A stretch of 64,000 nt of DNA from Thamnidium elegans (taxonomy: Eukaryota > Mucoromycota > Mucoromycetes > Mucorales > Mucoraceae), in the NCBI GenBank assembly GCA_025201345.1, contig JAIXMG010000008.1:248001-312000 (forward strand), in the 5' to 3' direction. The notes under the pieces are model-generated. The model ran no database searches. It saw only the letters and a list, made by a program, of their open reading frames with translations, and was not told the DNA's origin. Positions 37,496 through 49,075 of the stretch are shown one piece after another. A program made the position numbers and the translations under genes. Position 1 is the stretch's first letter; each line of letters opens with the position of its first letter.

Positions 37496-38884
37496 AAAAA
37501 TTAAGTGGTCTTGCCTCAAATGCCGCTTTATCTATATCTGAAATCATATGGAGTTATATTGCAGACAATACTAAAAGTGTAAGCCTGATAAATTGAGAAG
37601 CATGTGTTTCGTCTGTATTAATAATACTTTTCCCATTTATCAACTAAACATTTGACAAAACAGCTGCCTCAAATCCCCCGCCAACAGCCTCAGGATCCCC
37701 ACTAGCAACCTCTTCAAACAACCCAAATGACTTGCAAAGTTTTCTAGAGTATAGTGATGATCTTGAAAATGAGTAAGTTTGTCCTAGTTGTATTTCTGTA
37801 AACATTGCTAAGTAGATTTTTTATAATTTGTTGAGTATACATATCATAGATTTAAGTGATACTGTAACCGTAAATGTGTTGGAGCAAACCCTCAACGAAG
37901 ATGCTTATGATGAAATTAAGAATGATTGTGCCCTCAAGGTTTATCCCCTTACCAAGGAATGTGGGGATCTCTTAGAAAGGATGGCTAATTGTCCACCCGC
38001 TCTTTCCTCAATCAGAAAATTGCTTATGGATTATAACAATAATAGACTTGACCCTTCCCTTCATTATGATTATGAATTCATTCATGACTCCATATTTCAT
38101 TCGTAAGTTTTATTATAGAGTTGTTCACCTTTTATATTTAGTACTAATTCGTTCTGATTATCCATTTTCCTAGCTTAAAATTATGTGAAAGTCCAATGAA
38201 CCCTATCTCCCAAACTTTGAGAGAACGCACCGCTGCTACTTGGACTTCGGTTCCAACCATTAATTCGCATCAAATATGCACAACAAGAAATAATGCTATT
38301 TTATTGGGTGTTCTTTATTTTTTTTATTATTGACACGATAAAACAAATTTGCTTTTTTTTTTACAATTCCAAGACATAATCGAATTGAAATGGTAATTAT
38401 CAGTTTTTTCCTGCGTTGCTATCTGACCCATGTTATCACTTAGGATTCAAGCTCTTCATTTGAATTTAGATAACAGCAAGACTGATGGATTAGCAATTGA
38501 AAGGAAAAGAAAGTCAATGGTCATTATTATAGAGTTTTCAGGAGGCTCTAACGCAACACAGAAACAAAATTGGAAAGTGATTGTATTAAAATTTACAATT
38601 AAAAGTTTAAAAAAAAGATGTTAAAAAAAAACCGTTTGTATACAGTTCTTTATTACAGTAAATGAAAATACTATGCTAATAAAATTCAGATGTATGAACT
38701 AAAATCGCAATAAATAGATAATACTATTTTCTTTGAAAGCTTGACAATCCACAATCAATATTATGTAAGAAAAAGACATTTAAAATTATCCATGCCTCAA
38801 AGCCCCAGAGATCTCAAATCGTTTGTTGCCCTCTTGCCAACTGTGCTTTCTTGTTGCCAAGCAGTTATTGATTCAGTCGAGTAA
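37496..38884 (+). pseudogene. Broken multi-exon gene of unknown family inside the TIR element
   Basis: Coding-like blocks with intact splice sites run along the + strand: ~37500-37578 (LSGLASNAALSISEIIWSY), ~37664-37770, 37849-38102 (VLEQTLNEDAYDEIK, GDLLERMANCPPALSSIRKL), and 38175-38334 (LCESPMNPISQTLRERTAAT). After a stop, related blocks follow at 38443-38620 (LHLNLDNSKTDGLAIERKRK) and ~38760-38884 (LSMPQSPRDLKSFVALLP). The introns at 37771-37848 and 38103-38174 have GTAAGT donors and TAG acceptors. A frame break and stops separate the 3' blocks. I do not recognise the protein and it shows no transposase motif I know. It resembles a multi-copy Mucorales gene family, and its position between the repeats suggests captured or element-borne cargo. 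Confidence 0.45.
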
Positions 38885-38982
38885 TTTTTTTAATTTTTTC
38901 ATGAATGATAATATAGCTGATATTCTACTATAAAAATTACTATTCACTTTTAATAAAAGCTGTAATGTGTGTGTGTTTTAAT

Positions 38983-39161
38983 TTGGCAACCATATTTTCC
39001 TAAGTGTACATTATGGTTTTTGGTAATGGATGATATGATTTTTTAAAAGCGACAATTATTTCTGCTCAAACTGATAACTAGATTTCAATAATTGCCATTT
39101 GTTTTTGGCTCAAGGGCATTTATTTTTCATAAAGTGACAAAATTTACCAGCTTCACTGTAC
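38983..39161. repeat. Right terminal inverted repeat
   Basis: Reverse complement of the left repeat at 36140-36255, with about 50 nt of extra sequence between the outer (39120-39161) and inner (38983-39056) matching blocks. The inner block contains ATTATGGTTTTTGGTAATG, the complement of the left copy. Confidence 0.75.
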
Positions 39162-39807
39162 CGTAAAATGCGATCATTTTAGGGCGATCACATGCTCCCT
39201 TTTATACTGTTGTAGTGTAACTTTGATAACATGTATGTTCTTTATCAAATATTGAATAAATTTCCAATAATAGTTAAAACGAAATAAATAAAAAAGATAT
39301 TTTTTTTGTATATTCGTATATCTTTTTTCATTTTTAATATTTAGCCCAGTAGTAAATGTATTTTTAAAATTGTATATTATTGTAATTACATATGCACAAT
39401 TATCATTTCGGGATTTTGGGTTCTTGTGTATTATTAACTGCATTAAGTCGATACCAGGTTTGACCGATTCCCGCGTTGTACAAACTACACTTAACCACCG
39501 CCTAGGCCCCTATGCATGTGCTCAATATAAATGCATATTAATATTAATGCAACAGGTAATACACACCTTTGCATTGGTAATACCTACACCGTGTTTTAGG
39601 ATAAAAAGTCTATATTTGGTTAAAAGACAAGTCTAAATAAGAAATACTTGATGAAAAAAGAAATACAAATCCTTAAAGGAAGATCAAACATCCTTTACAC
39701 AACTATGCTACACGTCAATTTATTTTTCATATAAATAGTAGCTTGTTAACCTATTCAATTTTTTTTTTTATCATCTTTAAATCAATTTAATTCCAATCTT
39801 TTTACCA
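39162..39807. other. Intergenic region upstream of the aspartic protease
   Basis: No gene. An open frame at 39370-39636 lacks coding character. The end is the protease promoter with a T-tract before the ATG. Insertion of the neighbouring TIR element about 650 bp upstream could have affected this promoter (inference). Confidence 0.55.
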
Positions 39808-41068
39808 ATGAAATTCACTCTTGTCTCATCTTGTGTCGCACTTGTTATCATGACTCTTGCAGTTGACGCCGCGCCTGGTGGCAAAAAACTTTCCATTCCC
39901 TTGACAAAGAACAGTGATTATCAACCCAATGCTAAGGCTGCCGTTTCTAAGGCTTCTGCCAAGTTCAACAAGAAGCTTATCAACCCTCTTAAGGGTATTC
40001 CCGGTGGAATCACTACTGATGGTGGCTCTGGTAAAGTTCCTGTCGTTGATTACGGAAATGATATTGAATATTACGGTGATGTCCAAATTGGTACTCCCCC
40101 CCAAACCTTCAAGATTAATTTCGATACAGGTTCCTCTGATTTGTGGGTTGGTAAGTTTATTATATTACAATTAATTTTATTTTTAATATCTGTCGTTTGT
40201 ACTAACTTTAAACATTTTAGCCTCCACTTTATGTTCTTCTTGTACCAGTCATACCCGTTATGATCCTAGCAAGTCAAGCACCTATGTTGCCGACGGTCGT
40301 GCTTGGTCTATCTCTTACGGAGATGGATCTAATGCCAGTGGTGTCTTAGCCAAGGATACTGTTACCCTTGGTGGTCTTGCTATTAAGGGCCAAACGATCG
40401 AGTTAGCCAAGAAAGAATCCAGCAGTTTCGCTTCTGATCCTATTGATGGTCTTCTCGGTCTCGGTTTCAACACCATCACTACTGTCGCTGGTATCAAGAC
40501 TCCTGTTGATAACTTAATAAGTCAAGGTTTGATCTCCTCTCCCGTTTATGGTGTCTATCTCGGTAAGGCTAGCCAAGGTGGTGGAGGTGAATATCTCTTC
40601 GGTGGTTATGATACCACCAAGTTCACTGGTTCTTTAACCACTGTTCCTGTTGACAGTTCTCAAGGTTATTGGGGTGTCTCTGTTTCCAGCGTCAAGGTTG
40701 GAACCAATACTGTTGCTTCTTCTTTCAGTGGTATTCTCGATACTGGAACCACCCTTTTGCTCTTCACTGATTCCATGGCTAAGAAGGTTGCCGCTGTTTA
40801 CGGTGCCAAGGACAACGGTGATGGTACTTTCATCATTAACTGTAACACCTCTAGTTTCAAGCCTCTTATCTTCACCTTGGGTGGTGCTACTTTCAACGTC
40901 CCTGTCGAATCTCTTATCTTTGAGAAGCAAGGATCTACCTGTTTCGCTTCTTTCGGTTATGCTGGCCTTCCTTTCGCCATTCTCGGTGATACTTTCTTGA
41001 AGAACAACTATGTTGTATTCAACCAACAAGTTCCTAGCGTCCAAATTGCCGCCTCTATTAACCAATAG
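39808..41068 (+). CDS. Secreted aspartic protease, rhizopuspepsin-like (peptidase A1)
   Basis: Two exons (39808-40150, 40221-41068) give 396 residues. A signal peptide covers about residues 1-21 (ending VDAA), and a basic propeptide runs to about residue 75. The mature enzyme begins near [20 protein letters not shown]. Catalytic aspartates are Asp106 in DTGSS and Asp288 in DTGTT, with the flap region in [13 protein letters not shown]. Cysteine pairs fit the family (LCSSC; CNTSS...CFASF). Most blocks, for example [10 protein letters not shown] and [10 protein letters not shown], match rhizopuspepsin closely. It is an extracellular acid protease used for nutrition and associated with host tissue invasion in pathogenic Mucorales. 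Strong codon bias suggests high expression. This gene is the best marker for a Mucorales origin. Confidence 0.96.
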
Positions 41069-43670
41069 TTATGATACTCTTCTTATTAATTTATCGAGCG
41101 AAAATAATCTTCGCATTCAAATAAAAAAATGACTTTTTAAGTTTTAAGTTTTTTTTTTGTAATGGAAGAGTTTCTTTTTCTTGTTCTTCTTCCTCTTTCT
41201 TTTTTAGTTCAGGTCTTTTTAAATAACATAAAAAAATCTGCGGTTAAACAAATGGGCTAAACTTTAAAACTTTAATAACATTCTTTCATAGGAAAGGGAG
41301 TGATAGTATGGCATAATGAGGTTGTGTTCAGGCACAAGAATATTTGGAACAATTAAATTAATGTATGTACCTCCAAATTCCTTTCCGCTTGTTAGGCTAA
41401 ATATGAGATCCGAAACCGAATTATTTTCAATAGAGAATTTTCCCTTTTTAAAATAGAATGCAAAATATTCTATTTATCTGTTACTTTTGTCGATTTTAAT
41501 ATGGTCTATTCGTATAAGACTTTTAGCTATCGATTATAACGACAAGGTAATATGGCAGCGATATTGCTTATACGCTTACTTTCTCGAAAAAAAAAGGTTA
41601 AGGCAGATGAATGGAATTATTTTTTTATACGATATAGTATTAAGATATATTTTATACCTGTAACTAATAACAAAAAAAAATCTCTTCTTTAACTTTCATC
41701 TATTACTTTGTGATTAAAAAAAAAGAGAATCAACTGTATAATACTTTTTTTTTGGAAGTAACATTAAAACATAAGACCAAGGCTTTCTACATTTTATGCA
41801 ACTCTATTCGATTCCGGTATATAAATATTTCAATACATGAACAATAAGGATGTGTCATGGAATATATTATCAAAACCCAATAAGAGTAGATCCGTGGGAT
41901 GTTTTACTTGCAACTCATTAGTTATGAGTTTAATTTCAACTCGAGACCTAAGGAATAGCCGAAATATACTCTGAAACAAGAATGTGGGGAAAAAACAAGT
42001 GCGATAATTGGTTACTTTTTTCACTAAAAGAAATTAGACTGACCAAGGTTGGTGCTCTTTTTTTTTTATGGCTAACATAATATTCTAAGTAGATGGTATA
42101 GATGTCTTATCAAGACCTTCAAACGAAAAATAACAATAACAGTATTAGTCAAGAGCACCGATTGCGTGTGGCGAATTAACCATTTGGATTGGCGGTCGGA
42201 CCAAAGTCAATAATTTAGCGGTAACCAGAAATAAACCCGGTTCTCACCTCGTCGCGGAAGATCTCTCTTTGTTATGTTTAGCCAATAATTCGGATATATA
42301 AACCGTTAAATATATAAACTAGTAACGGGATTATTTGAAGAAAATAACTATCGGAGACATTGTTCATGGTACTATACTCTATACTCTATTTCCTGGAAGA
42401 CTGTATCGTCTTTTATTTCAGAACGGCCTCAAGATTGCTTCAGTGAACATCATATGTACTTTACATGAATAAAGACAAAATCATGCTGCATACAACAAAA
42501 AAGAGACCCGGATAATATATTTCTAGTTTTTTACGGTACAAAGCTAATTGGTTTGGTTTTAAAAGCGTTAAACAGAAATATGGCTGCTTAAAATTTGTTT
42601 CGTTCCTTCCAGCAATATGAACTTTTATCAGTTTATCACCAGCTAAAGATATACAATATATTATAGAGATCGAATATTCCCAATCAGAATATAGAACATA
42701 AGTATGCTTATTCTACTTGCCTAATTAAACAGTGATTAGTACAGGGAACAAAGCAAAAAAATAGCCATCTGACATAACTAGCCTTCAGTTGTGGGAAAAT
42801 TATGTGTCCCAGAAGAGGGAAATCATTATATATTCAATAAGCGACGTGAAGTTATATATATTATCACATGCCTTCAAAGGGCACGACTCTACCAGTACTA
42901 GTTCTTTTCTGTTATAACTGTTTAGGCAAACACTAAACTTGAACTTTTCTTTAATACCACCAAATCATTATATTTGATAAAATCAAGAAAGTACCTGATT
43001 TTTAGGAACTGATCGAGCATTGTACAACAACCTTTTAAAACAATCCCACATGTATTAATAATGAGACTAGTCCTATTATAGACTTCGCTATTAAATTAAG
43101 GTTTAGGTTTCCATTTTTGTTACACAATCGACATTGGTTCGCTGCTGTAACCTGACCCTACCATTGGTGGAAGATAATTAAATTTTATTTTGCTCTAGAA
43201 AAGTAAGGCTTGGGTTAGTTGACAGCTTTAGTTTTTAGTCGCTTTTTTTTTTTTTAAAAAAAAAACTATCTCTGTATACATAATTAGCAAGACCCTTAAA
43301 TCCTTAGTTATCAGTATGGTTTTATTAAGGTTATATAATATATTATTATGAATCTGAGACTTTCTAATTTTTTACTTCAATATATGTAAAACCAGGGTTT
43401 CCAAAATGGAATAATTAAAAAAGATAAGCCGCACTAGATTAGAATCCCAGCATCACTATTTTAGGGCATGGATGATATCATGTTTTTTGATTGGGTTGAT
43501 AAAAATATGTCGGATTGGATTTGTGGATCTTTATTCCGTTAGCGACAAACTAATGCCCTGATAATTAAGATCGCGAATATAGCTTTTTTTTTATATAAAT
43601 ACCCACCCATTTCGAGTTAGCTTTCTGTTCTGTATTCAATTATTTTTTTTAACAATAATTTTATTTAACA
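41069..43670. other. Large intergenic region, 2.6 kb, no gene seen
   Basis: The protease 3' end (AATAAA near 41117) is followed by AT-rich DNA with no coding-like frame longer than about 60 codons. I looked for tRNA-like A/B boxes and inverted-repeat element ends and found none convincing. A T-run/A-run palindrome lies at about 43243-43265. The last 100 bp contain a TATA-like ATATAAATA at 43591-43602 before the arrestin-like gene. Confidence 0.6.
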
Positions 43671-44842
43671 ATGCTTTCAAAGTCATCTAACATTACTATT
43701 CAATTACTTGAACCAACTATTTTCATTGAGCCAGGCTCTAACAATCACAACGTTATTAGAGGCACTATTAACCTCAACTTACCCAAGACTACAACAATCA
43801 GTTCTTTGTCTGTCCGATTCGATGGTAAAATGGAGACCAAAAGTTACTCTTGTAAGTTAAGACTATACTAGAAGAAGAGATATGCATACTTATTATAAAC
43901 TATTCTATAGTTGAAGCAATGGAAAACTCTGGCAGTTTCGCCCAAAAGAAGGCTTTAACCCGTCAACGCCTCGTATTATATCCCACTCCTGAGCAAACTG
44001 ACCATACTAGACCTTTAGTTTTACATGCTGGTTTAACTCAATACGGTTTCGAAATGGAAATTCCTTCTGGATTACCCGAAAGTATTGATTGCTCAGATGT
44101 CAAAGTCGAATATAGTGTTACTGCCGTTATGAATTTTTGCACTAGTTCATTTCTTCGAGTCAAGCGCCGCAACCAAAATGAGTGTTGTAAAGAGATTGTT
44201 CGTGTCGCACGTCTTCCTTGTGAAGATATCATTATGGGCGATAATGTAGCAGATCTTGTTGATTCACATACTCACAAATCAGCCTGGATGGATTACCAAA
44301 TCATTGTCGGCAAAAAAGCTGTATCCGTCGGTTCGGAATTACCTATTACTTTTAACTTTCGACCTACTAGCGAAGGAGTAACTATTGATCGTGTTATAGT
44401 TCAAATGCTTGAGCGTCGAGATATTTACCGCGACACTACACATACAAACCACTCTGTTTATTCTATCAATCTTCACAAGGACAATAAGACATTATTTCCT
44501 ATCGGTGCATTAAAGAAATATTGGGAAGGTACAGTTCTTTTTAAAGTTCCCGAAAATAAATCTCTTGTCCATTCTACCCAAGAGTATCCTGACTTCAAGA
44601 TTGGTCACACTCTCCTTGTTTCTATTTCTCTTTCCGTTCCCGGTACTGGTCACTATCGTGTTCAAAAATTGGTTACGTTTCAAACTAGCATAGATATTCT
44701 TGACGATTCAATTGGAAAAATGTCAACTTTAAAGCTTCCCACTTACGATTCTCCTCCTCCCTTTGACAACGCCCAGTTTGTATTTGGCGAATATGACCGC
44801 AAGTTTTCCGATCCTCCTCTTTATGCTGATATTTATGCTTAA
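43671..44842 (+). CDS. Arrestin-like trafficking adaptor with PPxY and LPxY motifs
   Basis: Two exons (43671-43851, 43911-44842) give 370 residues. The N-terminal arrestin fold is seen in ITIQLLEPTIFIEPG, VIRGTINLNLPKT and LSVRFDGKMET. The C-terminal arrestin fold runs from about residue 200 (VSVGSELPITFNFRP, VQMLERRDIYR) to about 325. The tail contains LPTY (336-339) and PPLY (362-365), the kind of short motifs that bind WW domains of Rsp5/Nedd4 ubiquitin ligases. Fungal alpha-arrestins (ARTs) use these to bring the ligase to plasma-membrane transporters and trigger endocytosis. The protein is short for an ART, close to a minimal two-lobe arrestin plus tail. The cargo transporter cannot be inferred. 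Confidence 0.9.
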
Positions 44843-46366
44843 AAAAATATTGCATTCTATTATTATACCCTTAGGTTTTAAATATAACAATGTTTTCACC
44901 TTTTTTCTGTAAATAAAACTCTCACATATTTATTATTATAAAATTTCTTAACCCAGTAGTCAGTTACAAATGTGATTTAATAGTCTGCGTCAAAAAAAAA
45001 AAAAAAAAAAAAATAGATGCAAGTGTTAGTAAAATAAAATGAATTAATGCAATATTGAAAATAAGTTAGCACAAGACGCATATAATAGTTACTAGTGTGC
45101 CAGTACTGACATAACGTGGCAGGGGCGGAAAAAAAAGTTCTGCAGGTATTTAATCAGCCTTCTTTTTTTCTTTAGTCTATTTTTATCCTTTTGTTATCTA
45201 TAAAAAAATTGTATTCGGCTTCTCTTTAATTACTTAACATAATCCATTTTAGAAAACGGAAAATCGTACACCCTCTTTTTTTTTCTATGCGATATCTTAG
45301 TGCAATCTTTGTAACTGAAACATGCCAACTTAGGGAATCAAAGGAATTTTCTAAATTGATCAGTAGAACGTCTATATCAAGCAGGTTATATAATACACTG
45401 AAACAATATAGATCACTCTGACATATTTTCTATATGATGGAATTTCTACGATTACATTAATTAATTGTTTAAACAAAAGTAGTGGCGAGTGAAAAAATAT
45501 TTTTTATCTTATCCATTTCATCACTGGTATTCCTTTCTATCTCTTTTAAAGAACGAACTCATTATTATAAGTATTTTAGGATTCTAATTCACTTTGTGCG
45601 TCAATTTATTTTCACGACTTGTGCTAATCTTCAGTGTTGTAAAATTACAAAACAAACATACTCTTTTTCATCGATAAATAATGTGCAATTCAGATTTAGA
45701 CAGGTATTATTATAAATATTACTTTTCATTTAAACACCACTGCTTTCATGAATCAGTGGTCTGAATTTGCTCGATGAAAAGGCAAGCCACAATGATTTGC
45801 TGAAGGATTAAAAAGAAATTAAAATTACTGTCCGGCTCTGTTCCGTTGAGGCTTGACAAATATTCTCGCCGAGAAAAATTCCATAGTTTAGAGGTCATTT
45901 CAAACTAGTTAAATGACAAAAGAGCTCGTTCTGCATAATTTATGCTAATTTATATTACGAGTTAGAATCCTTGTAAACAGATACTAGTAATTTTGTATAG
46001 ATATTTCATTTTTATTTATTTCGTTCAATATATTGTAGTTAGAGACATAATTATGTCCTGTAGAGATTTGCTTTGCAACTAAAAAAGTAAATGTAAATAA
46101 ATTTATCATATTCATGCATAAATAAAGAAATTTAGAGTAGAATATATGCTAAAGATATCGCCATAACGAATCATACCCTATGTCACCATAACCTTTATTA
46201 CAGACGTTAAAAAAATAGTTTTATAAAAAAAGTCGGATATACGTATCAGTCTTAAAACTAATTTAACTACAAAAAATGTATACATACACTGGAGGTCAAT
46301 GGTGTAGAAAAGAACGGAAGAACATCAAATCAATGATTCGCTATCACCTTTTTTTTACTAAGAAAA
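44843..46366. other. Intergenic region, 1.5 kb
   Basis: Arrestin-gene 3' end (AATAAA near 44913), then AT-rich DNA. The frame at 45482-45715 uses a GTG start and lacks coding character. A short hairpin, ACCACTG (45736-45742) with CAGTGGT (45754-45760), is present. No gene supported. Confidence 0.55.
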
Positions 46367-47081
46367 ATGCAAGTAGGACAAGGGGGGATTAATACCATAG
46401 ATACTGTCAATCGTGTAGAGCTAGAGTTAAGCAGACTTTGTGTGTCACCCATTAGAGACAAAGTCAAGTATCCGGCTGATTAGTACCGTGACGAACCATT
46501 CCGAAATACCTCTCTTGAAATTAATGTCTTATATCTCATTAGGTTGGTAAGAGCATAATAATCAAATTAATGTAGAAACAAGGTACTTATATTTCTTCTA
46601 TATATACTTGTAAAGATGGTTAAAAACGAAAAGTTGAAGGATCCTGAGATAACTAGTAAAAAGAACGGTAGATGATATCTGGTAGAATGACGAAGAGAAT
46701 CGATGTGGCGATGATCTTGAAGGAAGAGATTCCAAAAAGAAGAAAGTTCCAGACTCGTCTTCCGAGGTAATGGATACTTTAATTAAATTTGTATTAGGGT
46801 CAAGGAGAGAAACATCGCAAGAATGGGGCGATTTAATGGACTCTCTTACGGTCTCTTTGAATTCCGCTACTAACTCTTTGAAGTCTTTTACTGATTCTAT
46901 ACAATTACATGCTGAAAATATTCAGCCCAATAATGTCTTAATGGAACAAGTTTTATATCAGCAGAATGGTTGTTTGCAACAGGTGACGCAGTTGGTGCAA
47001 AACATCAGTCTTAACATGACCCTTCAAAACAACAAGGTTACCATAGTGCCGTTGAATCTTACTTTTGAAAATACTAAATGA
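46367..47081 (+). pseudogene. Broken unknown gene with two premature stops and a frameshift
   Basis: From an ATG at 46367 a frame reads VNRVELELSRLCVSPIRDKV, hits TAG at 46481, then continues in the same frame as YRDEPFRNTSLEINVLYLIRL to a GTAAGA donor at 46547. A putative acceptor (TGTAAAG) precedes a second block from 46616, which meets TGA at 46673. After a one-base change of frame the third block (46686-47081) is open for 131 codons to a natural stop and includes GDDLEGRDSKKKKVPDSSSE and WGDLMDSLTVSLNSATNSLK. I do not recognise it. Both stops fall where Trp (TGG) would be plausible. The basic stretch suggests a nuclear protein. The last block could alternatively be a short functional gene. 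Confidence 0.45.
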
Positions 47082-47770
47082 AATAAAAAATATAAAAACG
47101 TGTAAGCTTTTTTTTTAGACAAACAATAATACTTTATAGTTATCCTTTATTTGTAGTTATCAAATACACATACTTTTTTTAAGGGAGAATAGACTTCAAA
47201 ATATTCTCTAGTTTAATTTTCTCTATTTAAACACGCTTGTATACTATTTATGAGTGTCTCCGTACCGGGGGATAATATAACCTATCATTACGTTTAGTAA
47301 AATACTTTGCTTAAACAGCACTCGAGTTACTTTCAGATTTTAGGTTTCAGGTTTCAGGTTTCAGGTTTATTATCTGATATCCAATAAAACAACAGAAAAA
47401 ATAAATAACTCGAGTGCGATTTCAGGAAAGTTAACGAAATACCTTAAGATATTGACATGATGCACAATAATGATGAAAAGGTTTAATAGTTGGAAAGAAA
47501 AGGAATATGTCATGGTCATAAATTATACATCTCAGCCCAAAATACAAGAGGATCACTGGAGTACGAAAAAAATCTAAGCCTGATTTCATTTCCTTACGCG
47601 ATTTTCGAGTCAGGAACCTAAAGTATGAAGGCCTTAATACAGGAAACTTATTTTCGAGCTAACCTTATCGAGTATTTTTTTCGAAAGATGTGGCACTTTT
47701 TTTTTTAAAGATCCCGTAACTTTGACTCATTCACATATTATTTTTCTTTCTGTTATTATATATTATTGCT
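47082..47770. other. Intergenic region upstream of ADAL, with a repeat-bearing element
   Basis: No gene. It contains a 12-bp inverted repeat enclosing TTTCAGG repeats (47318-47417, listed separately) and a T-tract at the ADAL promoter. Confidence 0.6.
47318..47417. repeat. 100-bp unit: 12-bp inverted repeats enclosing TTTCAGG repeats
   Basis: GCACTCGAGTTA (47318-47329) is matched perfectly by TAACTCGAGTGC (47406-47417). Between them is a tandem 7-mer array, TTTCAGA-TTTTAGG-(TTTCAGG)x3, near 47331-47365. The ends contain an XhoI-like CTCGAG core. Confidence 0.7.
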
Positions 47771-48935
47771 ATGCCCTGTAATTTATCCGATTTTTGTGTT
47801 CAACTTCCTAAAGTTGAACTTCACGCTCATTTGAATGGTAGTTTAAGTCCTGCCACTATGCGTGAACTGGTAGAACGCAAGAAGGCAACTAAACCTGAGC
47901 TGGCTAATTTTAGAATCCCAGACTCGTTAGAAATGGAAAGGTACACTTAATTATATCCTCAGAGTGAAACTTATTTTATCTCTAGTTTCTTTCCATTATT
48001 TAAGTTTATTTACCAGTTAACAGACGATGTCGAAAGTGTTCGCGTTGCAGCTAGAAACGTTATTGACGAATTTGCACGAGATGGTGTTAAGTATTTGGAA
48101 TTACGATCGACACCTAGAAAGAATGAAGAGACAGGTAAAAAGTCGCAGACGTCAACTTTTAAATGGTTTTGCTAAATGTGTATATAAGGGATGACGAAAC
48201 GTACATACCTGGATACCGTCCTCTCTGTGGTCGAAGAGCCCAGACAAGATATTGTTGTCAAGTTCATTATTTCCATTGATCGTCGTAATACGCTGGAAGA
48301 AGCTCAAGAGGTAGTTGATTTAGCTCTGGCTTTTCAATCGCGTGGTATTGTAGCCATTGATCTGTGTGGCGATGTACACACAGGTTCGTTTGAAAATTTG
48401 AGACCTGCTTTTGAAAGAGCTCAAGCAAACGGACTTCCTGTAACTTTACACTTTAACGAAATTAAAGAAAATATGGTTGAGGCACCAACTCTTTTATCTA
48501 TTCGCCCTAATAGATTAGGCCACGCTACTTATTTGGATGATTACTGTAGAAAGACGATTTATAAAGAAAATATCCCTGTTGAAATCTGTATGACTTCTAA
48601 CGTGCTTTGCAAAACTGCAAATACTTACGAAGAACACCATATTAGAGCACTTTTAAATGATAAGCATCCTTTTATTTTATGTGTAAATATTTTTATCAAG
48701 TATATATTTATGTATCACTCATTTTTTCCCGCTTATCTAGACTGATGATAAGGGCGTATTCTTCTCTGATCTTTCTAATGAGTACAAATTGGCTAGTGAA
48801 GTATTTAAACTGACACACGAAGAATTATTTGAAATCTCATTACGGTCAATCGATGCCATTTTTAGTGACGAAAAAATAAAGAACGAGTTAAGACGACAAT
48901 GGCTTGATTGGAAAGAAAACTTTAAAGGTTTTTAA
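47771..48935 (+). CDS. ADAL: ADAL-type adenosine/N6-methyl-AMP deaminase
   Basis: Four exons (47771-47940, 47986-48134, 48189-48682, 48741-48935) give 335 residues. The metal-dependent deaminase fold shows the HxH zinc ligands in VELHAHLNGS, DGVKYLELRSTPR, a His/Glu block HFNEIKE in place of the classical HAGE, RLGHATYLDD and the Asp pair in TDDKGVFFS. The loop order and SPATMRELVERKK-like start match ADAL/MAPDA proteins rather than classical adenosine deaminase. Characterised members remove the methylamino group from N6-methyl-AMP, which clears modified nucleotides from RNA turnover. The protein has no targeting signal and is probably cytosolic. Intron 1 is unusually short (45 nt). Confidence 0.9.
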
Positions 48936-49075
48936 TATATAGTGTACACACTTAAAACCCCCAAAAACACAGTTGCAGCTTTTTCTTCTAAACTTGGCTA
49001 ATAAACCAGAGATTTTGTCTCCATATAAACAAAAAAATAGTGTACACGGATTTTTATTTATTTCTATTTTTTTTT

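Larger units (their letters stand above)
36140..39161. mobile_element. Decayed ~3.0-kb DNA element with long terminal inverted repeats, carrying OTU-like and unknown genes
   Basis: The sequence at 36140-36255 reappears in inverted orientation at 38983-39161. Both ends start with GTAC(G/A)GTG, then CTGGTAAA(C/T)TTTGT. An inner block of about 73 nt includes CATTACCAAAAACCATAAT. The right copy carries about 50 nt of extra sequence between the outer and inner blocks. Between the repeats lie two broken + strand genes: an OTU-type peptidase relic and a multi-exon gene of unknown family. Long inverted ends and OTU cargo recall Mutator-like (MULE) elements, but I see no transposase inside and no clear target-site duplication, so this would be a non-autonomous, cargo-carrying copy. 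It is clearly decayed, with several stops and shifts. Confidence 0.6.

Noticed and set aside
42100..42300. Possible tRNA or small RNA in the GC-richer stretch
   Set aside because: No cloverleaf with A and B boxes could be built by eye.
45482..45715. 77-codon plus-strand ORF
   Set aside because: GTG start and hydrophobic AT-rich codons only; no support.
46481..46483. Stop-codon reassignment (UAG/UGA read as Trp)
   Set aside because: All well-identified genes in the window end at ordinary stops and use TGG for Trp, so decay is the simpler reading.
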